Part shown: piece after piece, positions 1 to 8,475 of the stretch | How positions within the stretch are numbered: position 1 is the stretch's first letter | Layout of the letters: every line of letters begins with the position of its first letter | Source of the DNA: Candidatus Liptonbacteria bacterium | GTDB lineage: Bacteria > Patescibacteriota > Minisyncoccia > UBA6257 > JACOXY01 | DNA: 55,405 nt | Assembly: GCA_016182095.1 (NCBI GenBank) | Contig: JACOXY010000013.1 | Coordinates: 1 to 55,405, forward strand | Direction of reading: 5' to 3' | The notes under the pieces: model-generated | Databases searched by the model: none | Seen by the model: only the letters and a program-made list of their open reading frames with translations | What the model was told of the DNA's origin: nothing | Translations under genes and position numbers: made by a program

Positions 1-340
1 CATCCAATCCCAATCTTTTTTTCGCTTCCTCATTAAACCTATTAAAGAACTGCGTGCCTGCCTTGGAAAAAAGCTCGCCTAGGTCGTGTTCGCTTATAGC
101 GGCGCTCATGTTATTTTTTTCAAACTTAACGAAGCCGGCATAAGTGGCTGCCGAAGAACTATTGTGGAGAAAAATTATTTTTGAGTTTTTTGGCGGGTTG
201 AGTTTTTTTAAAAACCCATGAAGATTGCCGTGTTTTTCATCCCAATATTTAAGAAAGTCTATCTCCTGGTCTCCAAAAATCAAGGTGGCTGCTCTTATGC
301 GCCCATCGGAACAATCTACTATATATATTCTTTCTTTCAC
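1..340 (-). CDS. partial hypothetical protein (3' end outside window), GTG start
   Basis: Open minus-strand frame from GTG at 340 to the window edge: VKERIYIVDCSDGRIRAATLIFGDQEIDFLKYWDEK...NRFNEEAKKRLGLD; missing from the ORF track (non-ATG start, no stop). Confidence 0.5.
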   Translation of the reverse strand, partial: MKERIYIVDCSDGRIRAATLIFGDQEIDFLKYWDEKHGNLHGFLKKLNPPKNSKIIFLHNSSSAATYAGFVKFEKNNMSAAISEHDLGELFSKAGTQFFNRFNEEAKKRLGLD

Positions 341-412
341 TTACATTTATTATAGCATTCCATTAGAAATAACAAAGCATTATCTAAACAAAAAAAGGGG
401 CACAAAGCCTCC

Positions 413-757
413 TTAGAAACAACCGCGGGGATTGGCAGTGACGGTGAGGGTAACAGTCATAACATTAGACACAACGTCCGGAGCGGCAAATATCATAGTA
501 GAAAATTTTTGATAAGCAGACGAGAGATCTCGCAAGCGAATACAGGGATGTTTATTTATCAAACGCGCAACTTCCTTGCCAAATTTCCCGGTATGATCTC
601 CGAAAAGCTCTGCAATAGTTGCCGTTTTTTGGGCTAAAATCAAACCATGGGGAAAATCGCTTGGGGATAGAAGCACTTTGACTGGGGCTTCCGTGGCGTG
701 AGCAGAGACGCTTATCACCAAAAAAATACCCGCGAGCAAGCCAGCAATTTTCATCAT
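413..757 (-). CDS. small secreted hypothetical protein (signal peptide)
   Basis: MMKIAGLLAGIFLVISVSAHATEA N-terminus is signal-like; RBS AAAGGAG before ATG at 757; promoter TTGATT-N16-TATAAT upstream. Confidence 0.55.
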   Translation of the reverse strand: MMKIAGLLAGIFLVISVSAHATEAPVKVLLSPSDFPHGLILAQKTATIAELFGDHTGKFGKEVARLINKHPCIRLRDLSSAYQKFSTMIFAAPDVVSNVMTVTLTVTANPRGCF

Positions 758-841
758 GCAATCTCCTTTATCAAGAACCAAAAACATTATAGGTCTTGTG
801 GCAAAAAAATCAAATTCTTGCGTACGGGACAAAACGCCGCC

Positions 842-1189
842 TCATGAGCCACGGCGGCGGGGTACGATGATTATGTCAGCATAAACAACCACCAAAGAAG
901 CGACGGATGTCAGCTGGGCGGCTAAGCTATATTCATAAATAATTCCAAGGAAAAATCCGAAAGTGAAAACTATCGCGCCAGCGAGAACGGCATTTAAAAA
1001 TTCAGCAAGGCCCGCAACAGTACCAGGGTAAGGTGAGGTATATCTCACCAGAAACGAGACTACGGCAATAAATATGACCAGAATTTCTACAGTCAAAAAT
1101 TGACCGAATCGCGCGACGGGCCCCAAGAAATGGAAAAGCAGTGAGTTCGCCAGAAGATAAAAGAGTATGCATATGCCATTTGCAAGCAT
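842..1189 (-). CDS. small multi-pass membrane protein, unknown function
   Basis: 115 aa ORF with several hydrophobic segments; upstream TTGAGT-N16-TATAAT; GC-rich hairpin plus T run at its 3' end (816-865). Confidence 0.55.
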   Translation of the reverse strand: MLANGICILFYLLANSLLFHFLGPVARFGQFLTVEILVIFIAVVSFLVRYTSPYPGTVAGLAEFLNAVLAGAIVFTFGFFLGIIYEYSLAAQLTSVASLVVVYADIIIVPRRRGS

Positions 1190-1275
1190 GTAAGCCTCGC
1201 TTTTGTTTTTAGAAGCTAAAGAAATTATAGCAGAAAATCGGAGTCACTCAACCATTCGCGCGGATAAAACAAAAA

Positions 1276-1301
1276 CCCCCGTGCAAGAACGCACTAGGGG
1301 G
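1276..1301 (-). terminator. rho-independent terminator of cassette 1324..1788
   Basis: CCCCCGTGC..GCACTAGGGGG stem followed (minus strand) by TTTTTGTTTTATC. Confidence 0.6.
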
Positions 1302-1323
1302 TGGGTGGGGGGGGAACACAAAT

Positions 1324-1788
1324 TCAAATATTATTTGATTTCGGGTAAGGTAAGAACTGCCAGGACGCAGAAACATCCTCGCGCCAAACATATCTTGAGT
1401 GACGGCAACCATATCTTAAACAAAGCACCAGTGCTTGCTGATAAGAAGATCTCATCACGCCCTTTCTCGCGGGATCTTTTTCCAAGTCATGCCAACCAAA
1501 AAAACAGAGAATTGCGCCGAATAAATTTCGAGGATTTTTCTTTTCCGTCCAAGGTTCTATAGATTCAATGGAATAATCTTCAGTGTGTCCGAAATAATCG
1601 TGGGCATGAACGCCAGACACTTCGCAGGCATTAAAGGCATCTCTATACGAATACCGCTCTACTACCGCCCAATGACCGTAATTTTTTACTCGCACAATTG
1701 AACCCAACGGAAAGCGGTCTTCAATAATTTTGTCCTGATTTCTGGCTTTAATGATCGAATCTACCGGGCGACCAATCCAAAGCCCCAT
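1324..1788 (-). CDS. hypothetical protein
   Basis: Start MGLWIGRPVDS preceded by AAGGAG; TTGACA-N17-TATAAA promoter; hairpin terminator at 1276-1301. Confidence 0.55.
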   Translation of the reverse strand: MGLWIGRPVDSIIKARNQDKIIEDRFPLGSIVRVKNYGHWAVVERYSYRDAFNACEVSGVHAHDYFGHTEDYSIESIEPWTEKKNPRNLFGAILCFFGWHDLEKDPARKGVMRSSYQQALVLCLRYGCRHSRYVWREDVSASWQFLPYPKSNNI

Positions 1789-1891
1789 TGCTACGCTCCT
1801 TGTCAATTTAGTATTAGGTTCTACGGCCTTTATACTACCAAATATAATTCTTGTCAACCGTTACGCAACAGTCGCGCGGATAAAATAGAAA

Positions 1892-1913
1892 CCACGCGCG
1901 AGAATGTGCGTGG
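1892..1913 (-). terminator. terminator of cassette 1938..2387
   Basis: CCACGCgcgagaatGTGCGTGG stem followed (minus strand) by TTTCTATTTTATC. Confidence 0.55.
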
Positions 1914-1937
1914 CTAAAAATCAATTATCCCTTCTTA

Positions 1938-2387
1938 TTATACATAACCGAACACACTCAGCCCCTCGAATGCCTCGTTCATTTCTCTTATTCCAATAAT
2001 TTCGAAGGTATTCCCCGCCGGCTGGAACATCTCCTCGGAATTTTCTCCATCGAAATGAAATAGTATGCGATACTGTCCCCTTTTCAGGCGATAAGTACTG
2101 ATAGTGAGAATAAAAGTACCATCTTTAGAAAGTGTAAAATTTCTTGCCCAAAGCGTTGTGAAACCGCGCTTCAACGTATAGTGAACACACGGCTCAGAAG
2201 TCACCGGAAATATTGTTTCGTCATTCCGAAGAACAGTGCCGCGGAGAATGATCTTTTCTCCACGGATAATCAGAGGTACATCAATTTTAACTTTTACACG
2301 ATATTGAGATTGATTTCCTCGGCTGAAAAGTTCAGTGATGCGTTGCGCCAAAGCTTCTTGAGTCCTCTCTGCATGCGACTTACTCAT
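1938..2387 (-). CDS. hypothetical protein
   Basis: 149 aa ORF; RBS GGGAGAG; promoter TTGACA-N16-TATAAA overlapping the end of the alaS fragment. Confidence 0.55.
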   Translation of the reverse strand: MSKSHAERTQEALAQRITELFSRGNQSQYRVKVKIDVPLIIRGEKIILRGTVLRNDETIFPVTSEPCVHYTLKRGFTTLWARNFTLSKDGTFILTISTYRLKRGQYRILFHFDGENSEEMFQPAGNTFEIIGIREMNEAFEGLSVFGYV

Positions 2388-2442
2388 GTTAATCTCTCCC
2401 TAAATGCTTTGGGCTGTTGCTACCTATATTTATACTCAAAAA

Positions 2443-2890
2443 TTACGCATTGTCAATTGTTGCCCTAATGCGCCTAGTTCCCGCCCCCACAGCTTCTTCT
2501 TTCAAAATACGAAAGTGTCCTATCTCCCCAGTGTGGGTCACGTGAGGGCCGCCGCAAAATTCTTTGCTATAAGCGTCTTCAATCGTTTTGCCGACATAAT
2601 ATACATTCACCATGTCGGGATATTTCTCCCTAAAGTAATACAGAGCGCCGGTTTTTTCGGCTTCGGCTTTAGGCATTACTGCTTTTTGCACCGGCAAATC
2701 TTTTGCAACTATAGAATTCACTTCGTCCTCAACTTTCTTAATTTCTTCGGGTGTGAGCTTGCGAGGAAATGTAAAATCAAAACGGGTACGCTCGGCCGTA
2801 ATGTCCGATCCCGCCTGATGAACATCGTTCCCCAAAATATTCCGCATGGCCTGCTGAAGCAGATGGGTCGCGGTGTGAAGCCGTGACCGC
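2443..2890 (-). pseudogene. alaS: duplicated 3' fragment of alanyl-tRNA synthetase (C-terminal part of editing/SAD domain)
   Basis: RLHTATHLLQQAMRNILGNDVHQAGSDITAERTRFDF...VYYVGKTIEDAYSKEFCGGPHVTHTGEIGHFRILKEEAVGAG matches the end of the full alaS at 4753..6594, with many substitutions; no upstream catalytic region. Confidence 0.85.
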
Positions 2891-2943
2891 ACCTGCATTA
2901 GCAGACAAAAGCATTGTAGCAAAGGTTGGCATAAAAGAAAATG

Positions 2944-2980
2944 AGCCTCCGGCGCTGCGAAAAAATTCGCGCCGAAGGCT
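2944..2980 (-). terminator. terminator of gene 3020..3782
   Basis: AGCCTTCGGCGC...GCGCCGGAGGCT hairpin followed by T-rich sequence on the minus strand. Confidence 0.55.
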
Positions 2981-3019
2981 CAAGGGTTAAAGAGGGACAA
3001 GCCCTCAAGGTTACAAGGT

Positions 3020-3782
3020 TCAGAACTTCCGGGACGCCCCGAGGCCAACGCTGTAGTAACGGCGGCCGTCCCAGTTGAGGACGCGGAGGCCGCGCCCGTC
3101 GAAAGTGCCGACACACGAGACGAAGCCAGCAGAGACCTTGTCGGTATTGACTGTGCGTTCCGTGCAGGCTGCCCATCGCGATCCGTTGGGGCGCTCGCCG
3201 GTCTTCTTGAAGACGAGGATGTCCTTCGTCGTCTCGACGATGGTCGTCGGCACCTCGTACTCGGGCGGGAGCATCGCTACCTGTTCTTCAGGCGTCTTGT
3301 CCGTTGAGCCGGGAACGATTTCCTTGTGCACGAGGTACCAGTGACGCCGCATCGTTACCACATCGGTGTGGGGCTGACCAACATGCCACGGACTGGTGTT
3401 GAAGTAGAACTTCGGCTGACCCGTTGCCGGGTGCAATTCCATCCACTTCGCCACCGTGAGCGGATCGCCGTTTATGCAGTCGATTCCATAGAAACCGAAG
3501 TGGCAATCCTTCACCACTTTGCCGCAGAGCAAGCAGACAGAGGTGAGAACATCTTCACCCCACGGGAACTTCCCGGCTTCGCGGATCTGCTTCTTCACGA
3601 ACTTGGCGTCGTAGTAGCTCATCCAGTCGGCATCGGTGAAGATGTTGCGACCGAGAACCACCCGAGCCAACCTCGACTCGATGGAACCAACGAGACCCGA
3701 CTGCCTTCTCCAACGCGGAGACGCTTTCCTCGAACTCGCCCTTGGTCATTGTCCAGAGACCGCTTGTCTGTCTTGTGCTCAT
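3020..3782 (-). CDS. GC-rich orphan hypothetical protein, apparently frameshifted near 3690-3705
   Basis: MSTRQTSGLWTMTKGEFEESVSALEKAVGS (RBS GGAGG, start 3782), then the adjacent frame gives LVGSIESRLARVVLGRNIFTDADW...SVGLGASRKF to 3020; promoter TTGACA-N17-TATACT at about 3991-4019. Confidence 0.5.
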
Positions 3783-3878
3783 GGCACACCTCCAGTTTTT
3801 GATTTGCTCTCCACATCCTTTAGAGACTTTAGAGAGCGGATTACCCCTTGCCGCGGGGCTGCGGTCCCATCTCGGAAT

Positions 3879-3936
3879 TTGAGACGAGCGTTTTGGGAAC
3901 TATTTTGGTTTATAGCGCCGAAAACGCTCGTCTCAA
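3879..3936. repeat. 16-bp inverted repeat in the 5' UTR of the 3020..3782 gene
   Basis: TTGAGACGAGCGTTTT (3879-3894) / AAAACGCTCGTCTCAA (3921-3936), between promoter and RBS. Confidence 0.8.
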
Positions 3937-4059
3937 GATATTCATAACCTTGTTTGTTCAATTTTCAAAGGTGCTATTTTAACTGTGTTAAGTATAGCAA
4001 TATATTGCCTAAATGTCAAGGGCAACCGTCACTCAACCATCGCGCGAATAAAATAAAAT

Positions 4060-4085
4060 CCCCCACGCAACAATGCATTGGGGGG
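4060..4085 (-). terminator. terminator of cassette 4120..4635
   Basis: CCCCCACGCAacaaTGCATTGGGGG stem followed (minus strand) by ATTTTATTTTATTCGCGCG. Confidence 0.55.
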
Positions 4086-4119
4086 AGAAAAAATTCCCAG
4101 GGACAAAAGGTTAAACAGA

Positions 4120-4635
4120 TTACTTGCGAACGGCGAGGAAACGAACGCTCCCGACCCAGCTGTACTCAAACCAGTACAAGAACAAGTAACGCCCCAAGTC
4201 GTCCCTGTAAAGGTACGCCACATATCGATTGCCGTGCACCTCACACACCGAACCAATGGTAACAACCGGGAAGTGCAACTGGACATCCGGGTACTTCACG
4301 CCAAACGCAAGAAGCTCGTGCAATGTGGCTGGGCGATAACCCCGATCATCAAGTTCCATGAGAGCACCATCAGATGAAACCATACGATTGAAAGAAATAA
4401 GTTCTGTCTGAACTTCTGCTCTGCCATGTTTTTTGCTGTGAAAGTTGCTGGAATTAACACTCTTGCTTGCCCAACTGTAGTGACCAAGTTCTACCAATTT
4501 TTCTACTGATATATCGTAGTTAACGGTAACAGGGTAACTGACCGCTGATCGATCAGCGGCAAGGGAGATGCAAGATAAAACGGCGAAAAGAAAAGCAATG
4601 GTAGCAAATAGAGAAAAGAGCTTATTCCGCGACAT
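4120..4635 (-). CDS. secreted hypothetical protein ending in GSVRFLAVRK
   Basis: Signal peptide MSRNKLFSLFATIAFLFAVLSCISLAA; GYRPATLHELLAFG...YPDVQLHFPVVTIGSV; RBS GAGGAGG; promoter TTGACT-N17-TATAAA. Confidence 0.65.
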   Translation of the reverse strand: MSRNKLFSLFATIAFLFAVLSCISLAADRSAVSYPVTVNYDISVEKLVELGHYSWASKSVNSSNFHSKKHGRAEVQTELISFNRMVSSDGALMELDDRGYRPATLHELLAFGVKYPDVQLHFPVVTIGSVCEVHGNRYVAYLYRDDLGRYLFLYWFEYSWVGSVRFLAVRK

Positions 4636-4719
4636 TACTGCCTCCTCAAGTTTTGTGATTTGCTATCTGTATTTATACTCAAAAAATTGTGGCTAGTCAA
4701 CTCCGAAGCTCTGGTCGGA

Positions 4720-4749
4720 GCTCCGATCTCGCTATGCGAGCATCGGAGC
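4720..4749 (-). terminator. hairpin downstream of alaS
   Basis: GCTCCGATctcgctatgcgagcATCGGAGC directly after the alaS stop. Confidence 0.5.
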
Positions 4750-4752
4750 CGT

Positions 4753-6594
4753 TTAATCTACTGAAGCGCGGATGCGGCGAACTCCCGCTCCAACGGCTTC
4801 TTCTTTCAAAATGCGAAAGCGCCCTATCTCTCTAGTGTGGGTTACATGCGGGCCCCCGCAGAATTCTTTGCTATAAGCATCTTCAATCGTTTTGCCGACA
4901 TAATATACGTTTACTGGATCAGGATATTTTTCTTTGAAAAAATACAGCGCGCCGGTTTTTTTTGCCTCCTCTATCGGCATTTCTTTGAAATGCACCGGCA
5001 TATCCCGCGCTATCACTTCATTTACTTCTGTCTCAATTTTTTTAATTTCTTCTGGGGTTAATTTTCTATGGTATGTAAAATCAAAGCGGGTGCGCTCGGC
5101 GGTAATGTCAGACCCCGCCTGATGTACTTCGTTACCCAATATATTTCTCAAGGCTTGTTGCATCAAGTGCGTCGCAGTATGTAGCCGCGTTACTTTCTTT
5201 AACTCTTCCTCATCCCCTGCTTTCAATTCACCCGTATCTAAAATAAGCCCGTGTCCACCGAATTTTTTCTCCAGTCCCGCGCGTGATTTTTCCTGATGCT
5301 TTTGGTATGCTTCATCGAATTCTTTTTCTGTCCGCTCGCTAAAACTGAACCCCCATTTCTCCATCACCATTTTCATCACCTCGAAATCAACTCCGTGCGT
5401 CTCTCTTATCCTGAATAAAATAGACCCGTCAATATCAGCCACATTATTTTTTACAACAACATTTGGTAGCAGCCTTTCAGGATCAACGCCTCCAATAAAT
5501 CGACTATAAAGTTTTTTCAAATCTGCTACGGTTCCAGTCAAAATTTTTGAGTATTTTTCTACCTCATCTTGCATAATACTCATCATTCGATCCCCGTTGT
5601 TAAGCAAATCAGGATAAAAATGCTTATATATATCAATAATTATGGAAACTGGATTCTGAAAAAAATTTTTGTCAGGTCCGGCGCCCACATCAAGATAGTG
5701 GGCCGTGAGAGCTCTCCTTAATAAGCGCCTGGGGATATAACCTCGTCCCTCTTTACCAGGCAAAACACCATCACTGATCAAAAAAACTGCCGCGCGAAGA
5801 TGATCAACGATCAACCTAATTTGACCTATGGGTTTATCTCCTTGAATTTCAATTATCGAATGCATTATTGGCTGCAACAAATCCGTCTCAAAAATATTAT
5901 TCTTCTCCTGCGAAACCATAACCAGACGTTCCAGTCCCATGCCCGTGTCAACACCCGGGGTCTTTAATTTTTCTAATTTTCCGTTTTTACAATAATATTC
6001 ATTAAAGACAATGTTCCAAATTTCAACGCCGTTTATATAAATTTCTGTGGTCGGGCCGCACGGGCCTTCGTTCCCGGTCGGGCCCCAAAAATTGTCTGTT
6101 CTGCCAAATTTTTTTATGCTTTTTACTCCCAGCGATTTCCAAATCTCTTCGGATTCAGTATCAGCAGGAACTCCATCACCACCTTCAAAAACGCTTACAT
6201 AATCTATCGCAAGCCCCATTTCTTTGGTAATAAAATCATGCGCATAGGTTATCGCCCCTTTTTTGAAATATCCGCCCTTGGGCGAAACTGGCTCGCCGGG
6301 CTTATAGCCAAACGAAAAATTCCCTAGCATTTCAAAAAAAGTAAGGTGTGACTCATCCCCCACCTCGTCAATGTCGGAAGTGCGGAATGACTTTTGAATA
6401 GAAGCGGTGTTTTTGCTTCCAAAATCCTTCATTGGGTCAGCTTCGCCCGTGTAATACTTCTTAAACTGCTGCATCCCAGCGGTCGTTAAAAGCACCGACG
6501 GGTCGTCAGGAATAAGTGATGACGAAGACACGATAGTATGTCCGCGTTCTTTGAAAAAGGCGAGAAACTTTTTACGGATTTCTTCTGAAGACAT
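4753..6594 (-). CDS. alaS: alanyl-tRNA synthetase (no C-Ala domain)
   Basis: MSSEEIRKKFLAFFKERGHTIVSSSSLIPDDPSVLLTTAGMQQFKKYYTG; editing-domain TATHLMQQALR and CGGPHVTHT motifs. Confidence 0.97.
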   Translation of the reverse strand: MSSEEIRKKFLAFFKERGHTIVSSSSLIPDDPSVLLTTAGMQQFKKYYTGEADPMKDFGSKNTASIQKSFRTSDIDEVGDESHLTFFEMLGNFSFGYKPGEPVSPKGGYFKKGAITYAHDFITKEMGLAIDYVSVFEGGDGVPADTESEEIWKSLGVKSIKKFGRTDNFWGPTGNEGPCGPTTEIYINGVEIWNIVFNEYYCKNGKLEKLKTPGVDTGMGLERLVMVSQEKNNIFETDLLQPIMHSIIEIQGDKPIGQIRLIVDHLRAAVFLISDGVLPGKEGRGYIPRRLLRRALTAHYLDVGAGPDKNFFQNPVSIIIDIYKHFYPDLLNNGDRMMSIMQDEVEKYSKILTGTVADLKKLYSRFIGGVDPERLLPNVVVKNNVADIDGSILFRIRETHGVDFEVMKMVMEKWGFSFSERTEKEFDEAYQKHQEKSRAGLEKKFGGHGLILDTGELKAGDEEELKKVTRLHTATHLMQQALRNILGNEVHQAGSDITAERTRFDFTYHRKLTPEEIKKIETEVNEVIARDMPVHFKEMPIEEAKKTGALYFFKEKYPDPVNVYYVGKTIEDAYSKEFCGGPHVTHTREIGRFRILKEEAVGAGVRRIRASVD

Positions 6595-6692
6595 GAGAGT
6601 AACTTAACACAAAAAAAAGACAAAAAAAAGGCGGCCTATGCCGCTAATTTACTTATCTTTCATTTCCTCGGAATATTTCTGAAAACAAATTC

Positions 6693-6935
6693 CTATTCTA
6701 ATTTTTTAAAAAGATACAGATTATAGAAATAGATACCAATGGCAATAAGAGCGGCAACAAGTCCAAGAGAACCAACGGCAAGATTATAAAAGCTATAGTT
6801 ATAGGGAAAGTTGGCGTTGTCAAAAATAAAAACACTCGCTACCCACGCCAGCAAACAACAACCAGTAATTCTGTTATATAATCTTGGGCTCATGCTTACA
6901 TCAGCTCTCAATCCATATGTTCTGCGGCTAGTCAA
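6693..6935 (-). CDS. small membrane protein
   Basis: 80 aa with two hydrophobic stretches. Confidence 0.4.
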   Translation of the reverse strand: MTSRRTYGLRADVSMSPRLYNRITGCCLLAWVASVFIFDNANFPYNYSFYNLAVGSLGLVAALIAIGIYFYNLYLFKKLE

Positions 6936-7117
6936 TCACATCTATGGCGCGGAGGGATTAGTGTCTGCTTACCGGCAAGCGGGGAAGTGAACAAAATTTA
7001 TCAATTGAACTCCCGTGTCGTCACAAGAGTGACTAAAGCTCCTGCGAACTCTCGAATCAGGTATCCTGCCCAAGTTTTTCTACAGAAAAATTTAGGCGGG
7101 TAGGGGCGGTCCAAAAT

Positions 7118-7146
7118 TTAAAAAAATCACCTCACATGAGGTGATT
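7118..7146 (-). terminator. terminator of 7153..7773
   Basis: AATCACCTCAcatGAGGTGATT followed by a T run on the minus strand. Confidence 0.7.
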
Positions 7147-7152
7147 AATTTA

Positions 7153-7773
7153 CTATCCCGAGCAGGATTTCCACTCTCCGACAAGTATCTTTTCGCAATT
7201 TCTACAGAGCCAACCAGGAAATGTTTTTTCAGATCCGTCTTTACAGGTATAAGTTCTTTTTATGGGGAAGTTGTGCGCTATGTGATACGGCGCTGCGTTG
7301 TAGGCGTCATCGCCCCAGTGCCAATTCATGTCGAATTGATAATCGCAATTGATACATGGAATGTACCGATGTGTAAAATATTCAGACATCCCATTTTTTA
7401 TTGCCCAATCGCGGTTTAGCGGTTCTTGCGGCCGCGCTCCCTTACAAACTTCTGCCGGAGTATATCTCTTCAGTTTTTTTACCGCCCAAGCGTATGCATT
7501 CTGATAAGCGATAATCTGCTCTGGCAGAATCTGCGCCACTACTTGGCAGCTTTGGTCTGATGGAGAATAGCCGACTTCCCGGACTTTAATACCCGCTCTC
7601 CGCATTTCATCTGCGATTTTTTCTGATACACGGGTAAATCGTCTTACGCGGAGGTCATATTTTGTATCATCCCACCAGCAGTATAGGGGAGCAATAAGGT
7701 TAAGAGGTTTTATGATTACATAAATAATAAAATAGGTTACGATGACAGAAAGCACCCTTTTGATCGATTTCAT
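7153..7773 (-). CDS. hypothetical membrane-anchored protein with C-terminal Cys pairs (possible zinc ribbon)
   Basis: N-terminal hydrophobic segment; CINCDYQF...WLCRNCEKILVGEWKSC; G-rich RBS; downstream terminator. Confidence 0.6.
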   Translation of the reverse strand: MKSIKRVLSVIVTYFIIYVIIKPLNLIAPLYCWWDDTKYDLRVRRFTRVSEKIADEMRRAGIKVREVGYSPSDQSCQVVAQILPEQIIAYQNAYAWAVKKLKRYTPAEVCKGARPQEPLNRDWAIKNGMSEYFTHRYIPCINCDYQFDMNWHWGDDAYNAAPYHIAHNFPIKRTYTCKDGSEKTFPGWLCRNCEKILVGEWKSCSG

Positions 7774-7884
7774 TCAACCCCCCAGTTTTACCAAGAACTA
7801 AAAATATAATGCCACATTATCGTTGATAGTTCAATCAGCAGGCGCTCCCCACTATTCGCTAGCCACTATTCACTAGTTACTTTC

Positions 7885-8349
7885 TTACTCTGCTACAGTA
7901 ACTTTCCCAAAAACAGATGCAAGCAGGTGGTTATGATATCCCCACTCGCCAACTTCGTTGAAGGTGAAACTATAAGATTCCCCCGGCTTCACGGCTCGGC
8001 AAGCATCAAACATTTTACTCTCGTTACTCGTGCCGCACTTTTCAATATCGGAACCAGGATAGACAGTGTGCGTGGGATGCATCGCTGTCGCCGGCCAAGT
8101 ATCTTGAGTTCCGTCATTCTCCCAAGTAACCGTGTCGCCTTTTTTAACGGTCAATTCTCGGGGAGTGAAAGCTGTCCCGTCAAAACTAACCACCCAAGTC
8201 TTATTCACGCTTACCGGAGAGAGCGGCGGCTCAACTGGAGGAGTAACATTCGGCGCATCCGCAGGAGCATTTGAATTTTGATAGAAAACGAACCCGCCGA
8301 CTAAAACCACTACCATAACTACAAACCACGATAAAGATTTGTTATTCAT
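7885..8349 (-). CDS. cupredoxin-like domain protein, membrane anchored
   Basis: FDGTAFTPRELTVKKGDTVTWENDG...YSFTFNEVGEWGYHNHLLASVFGKVTV. Confidence 0.75.
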   Translation of the reverse strand: MNNKSLSWFVVMVVVLVGGFVFYQNSNAPADAPNVTPPVEPPLSPVSVNKTWVVSFDGTAFTPRELTVKKGDTVTWENDGTQDTWPATAMHPTHTVYPGSDIEKCGTSNESKMFDACRAVKPGESYSFTFNEVGEWGYHNHLLASVFGKVTVAE

Positions 8350-8475
8350 GATATTAAATCAAAATTTAAAAATCAAAAATAAAAATTTTGGATTATCTGC
8401 CTTTGGCAGATCCCATAATAATTTTACATTTTGAATTGCAATTTTGACTTTTGCATTTTGAATTTTTAATTAATT

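Noticed and set aside
1203-1562. 119-aa plus-strand ORF
   Set aside because: Crosses a terminator hairpin and G-tract and is antisense to a better supported minus-strand gene.
3075-3947. Plus-strand ORFs of 89-158 aa opposite the 3020-3782 gene
   Set aside because: They lie antisense to a GC-rich gene that has a promoter, RBS and terminator; composition explains the long antisense frames.
1243-4085. A chromosomal integron
   Set aside because: Although a junction motif is shared and GTTGAGT fits the core-site pattern twice, there is no IntI in view, no paired attC arms could be traced, and the cassettes carry their own promoters; left as a test rather than a call.
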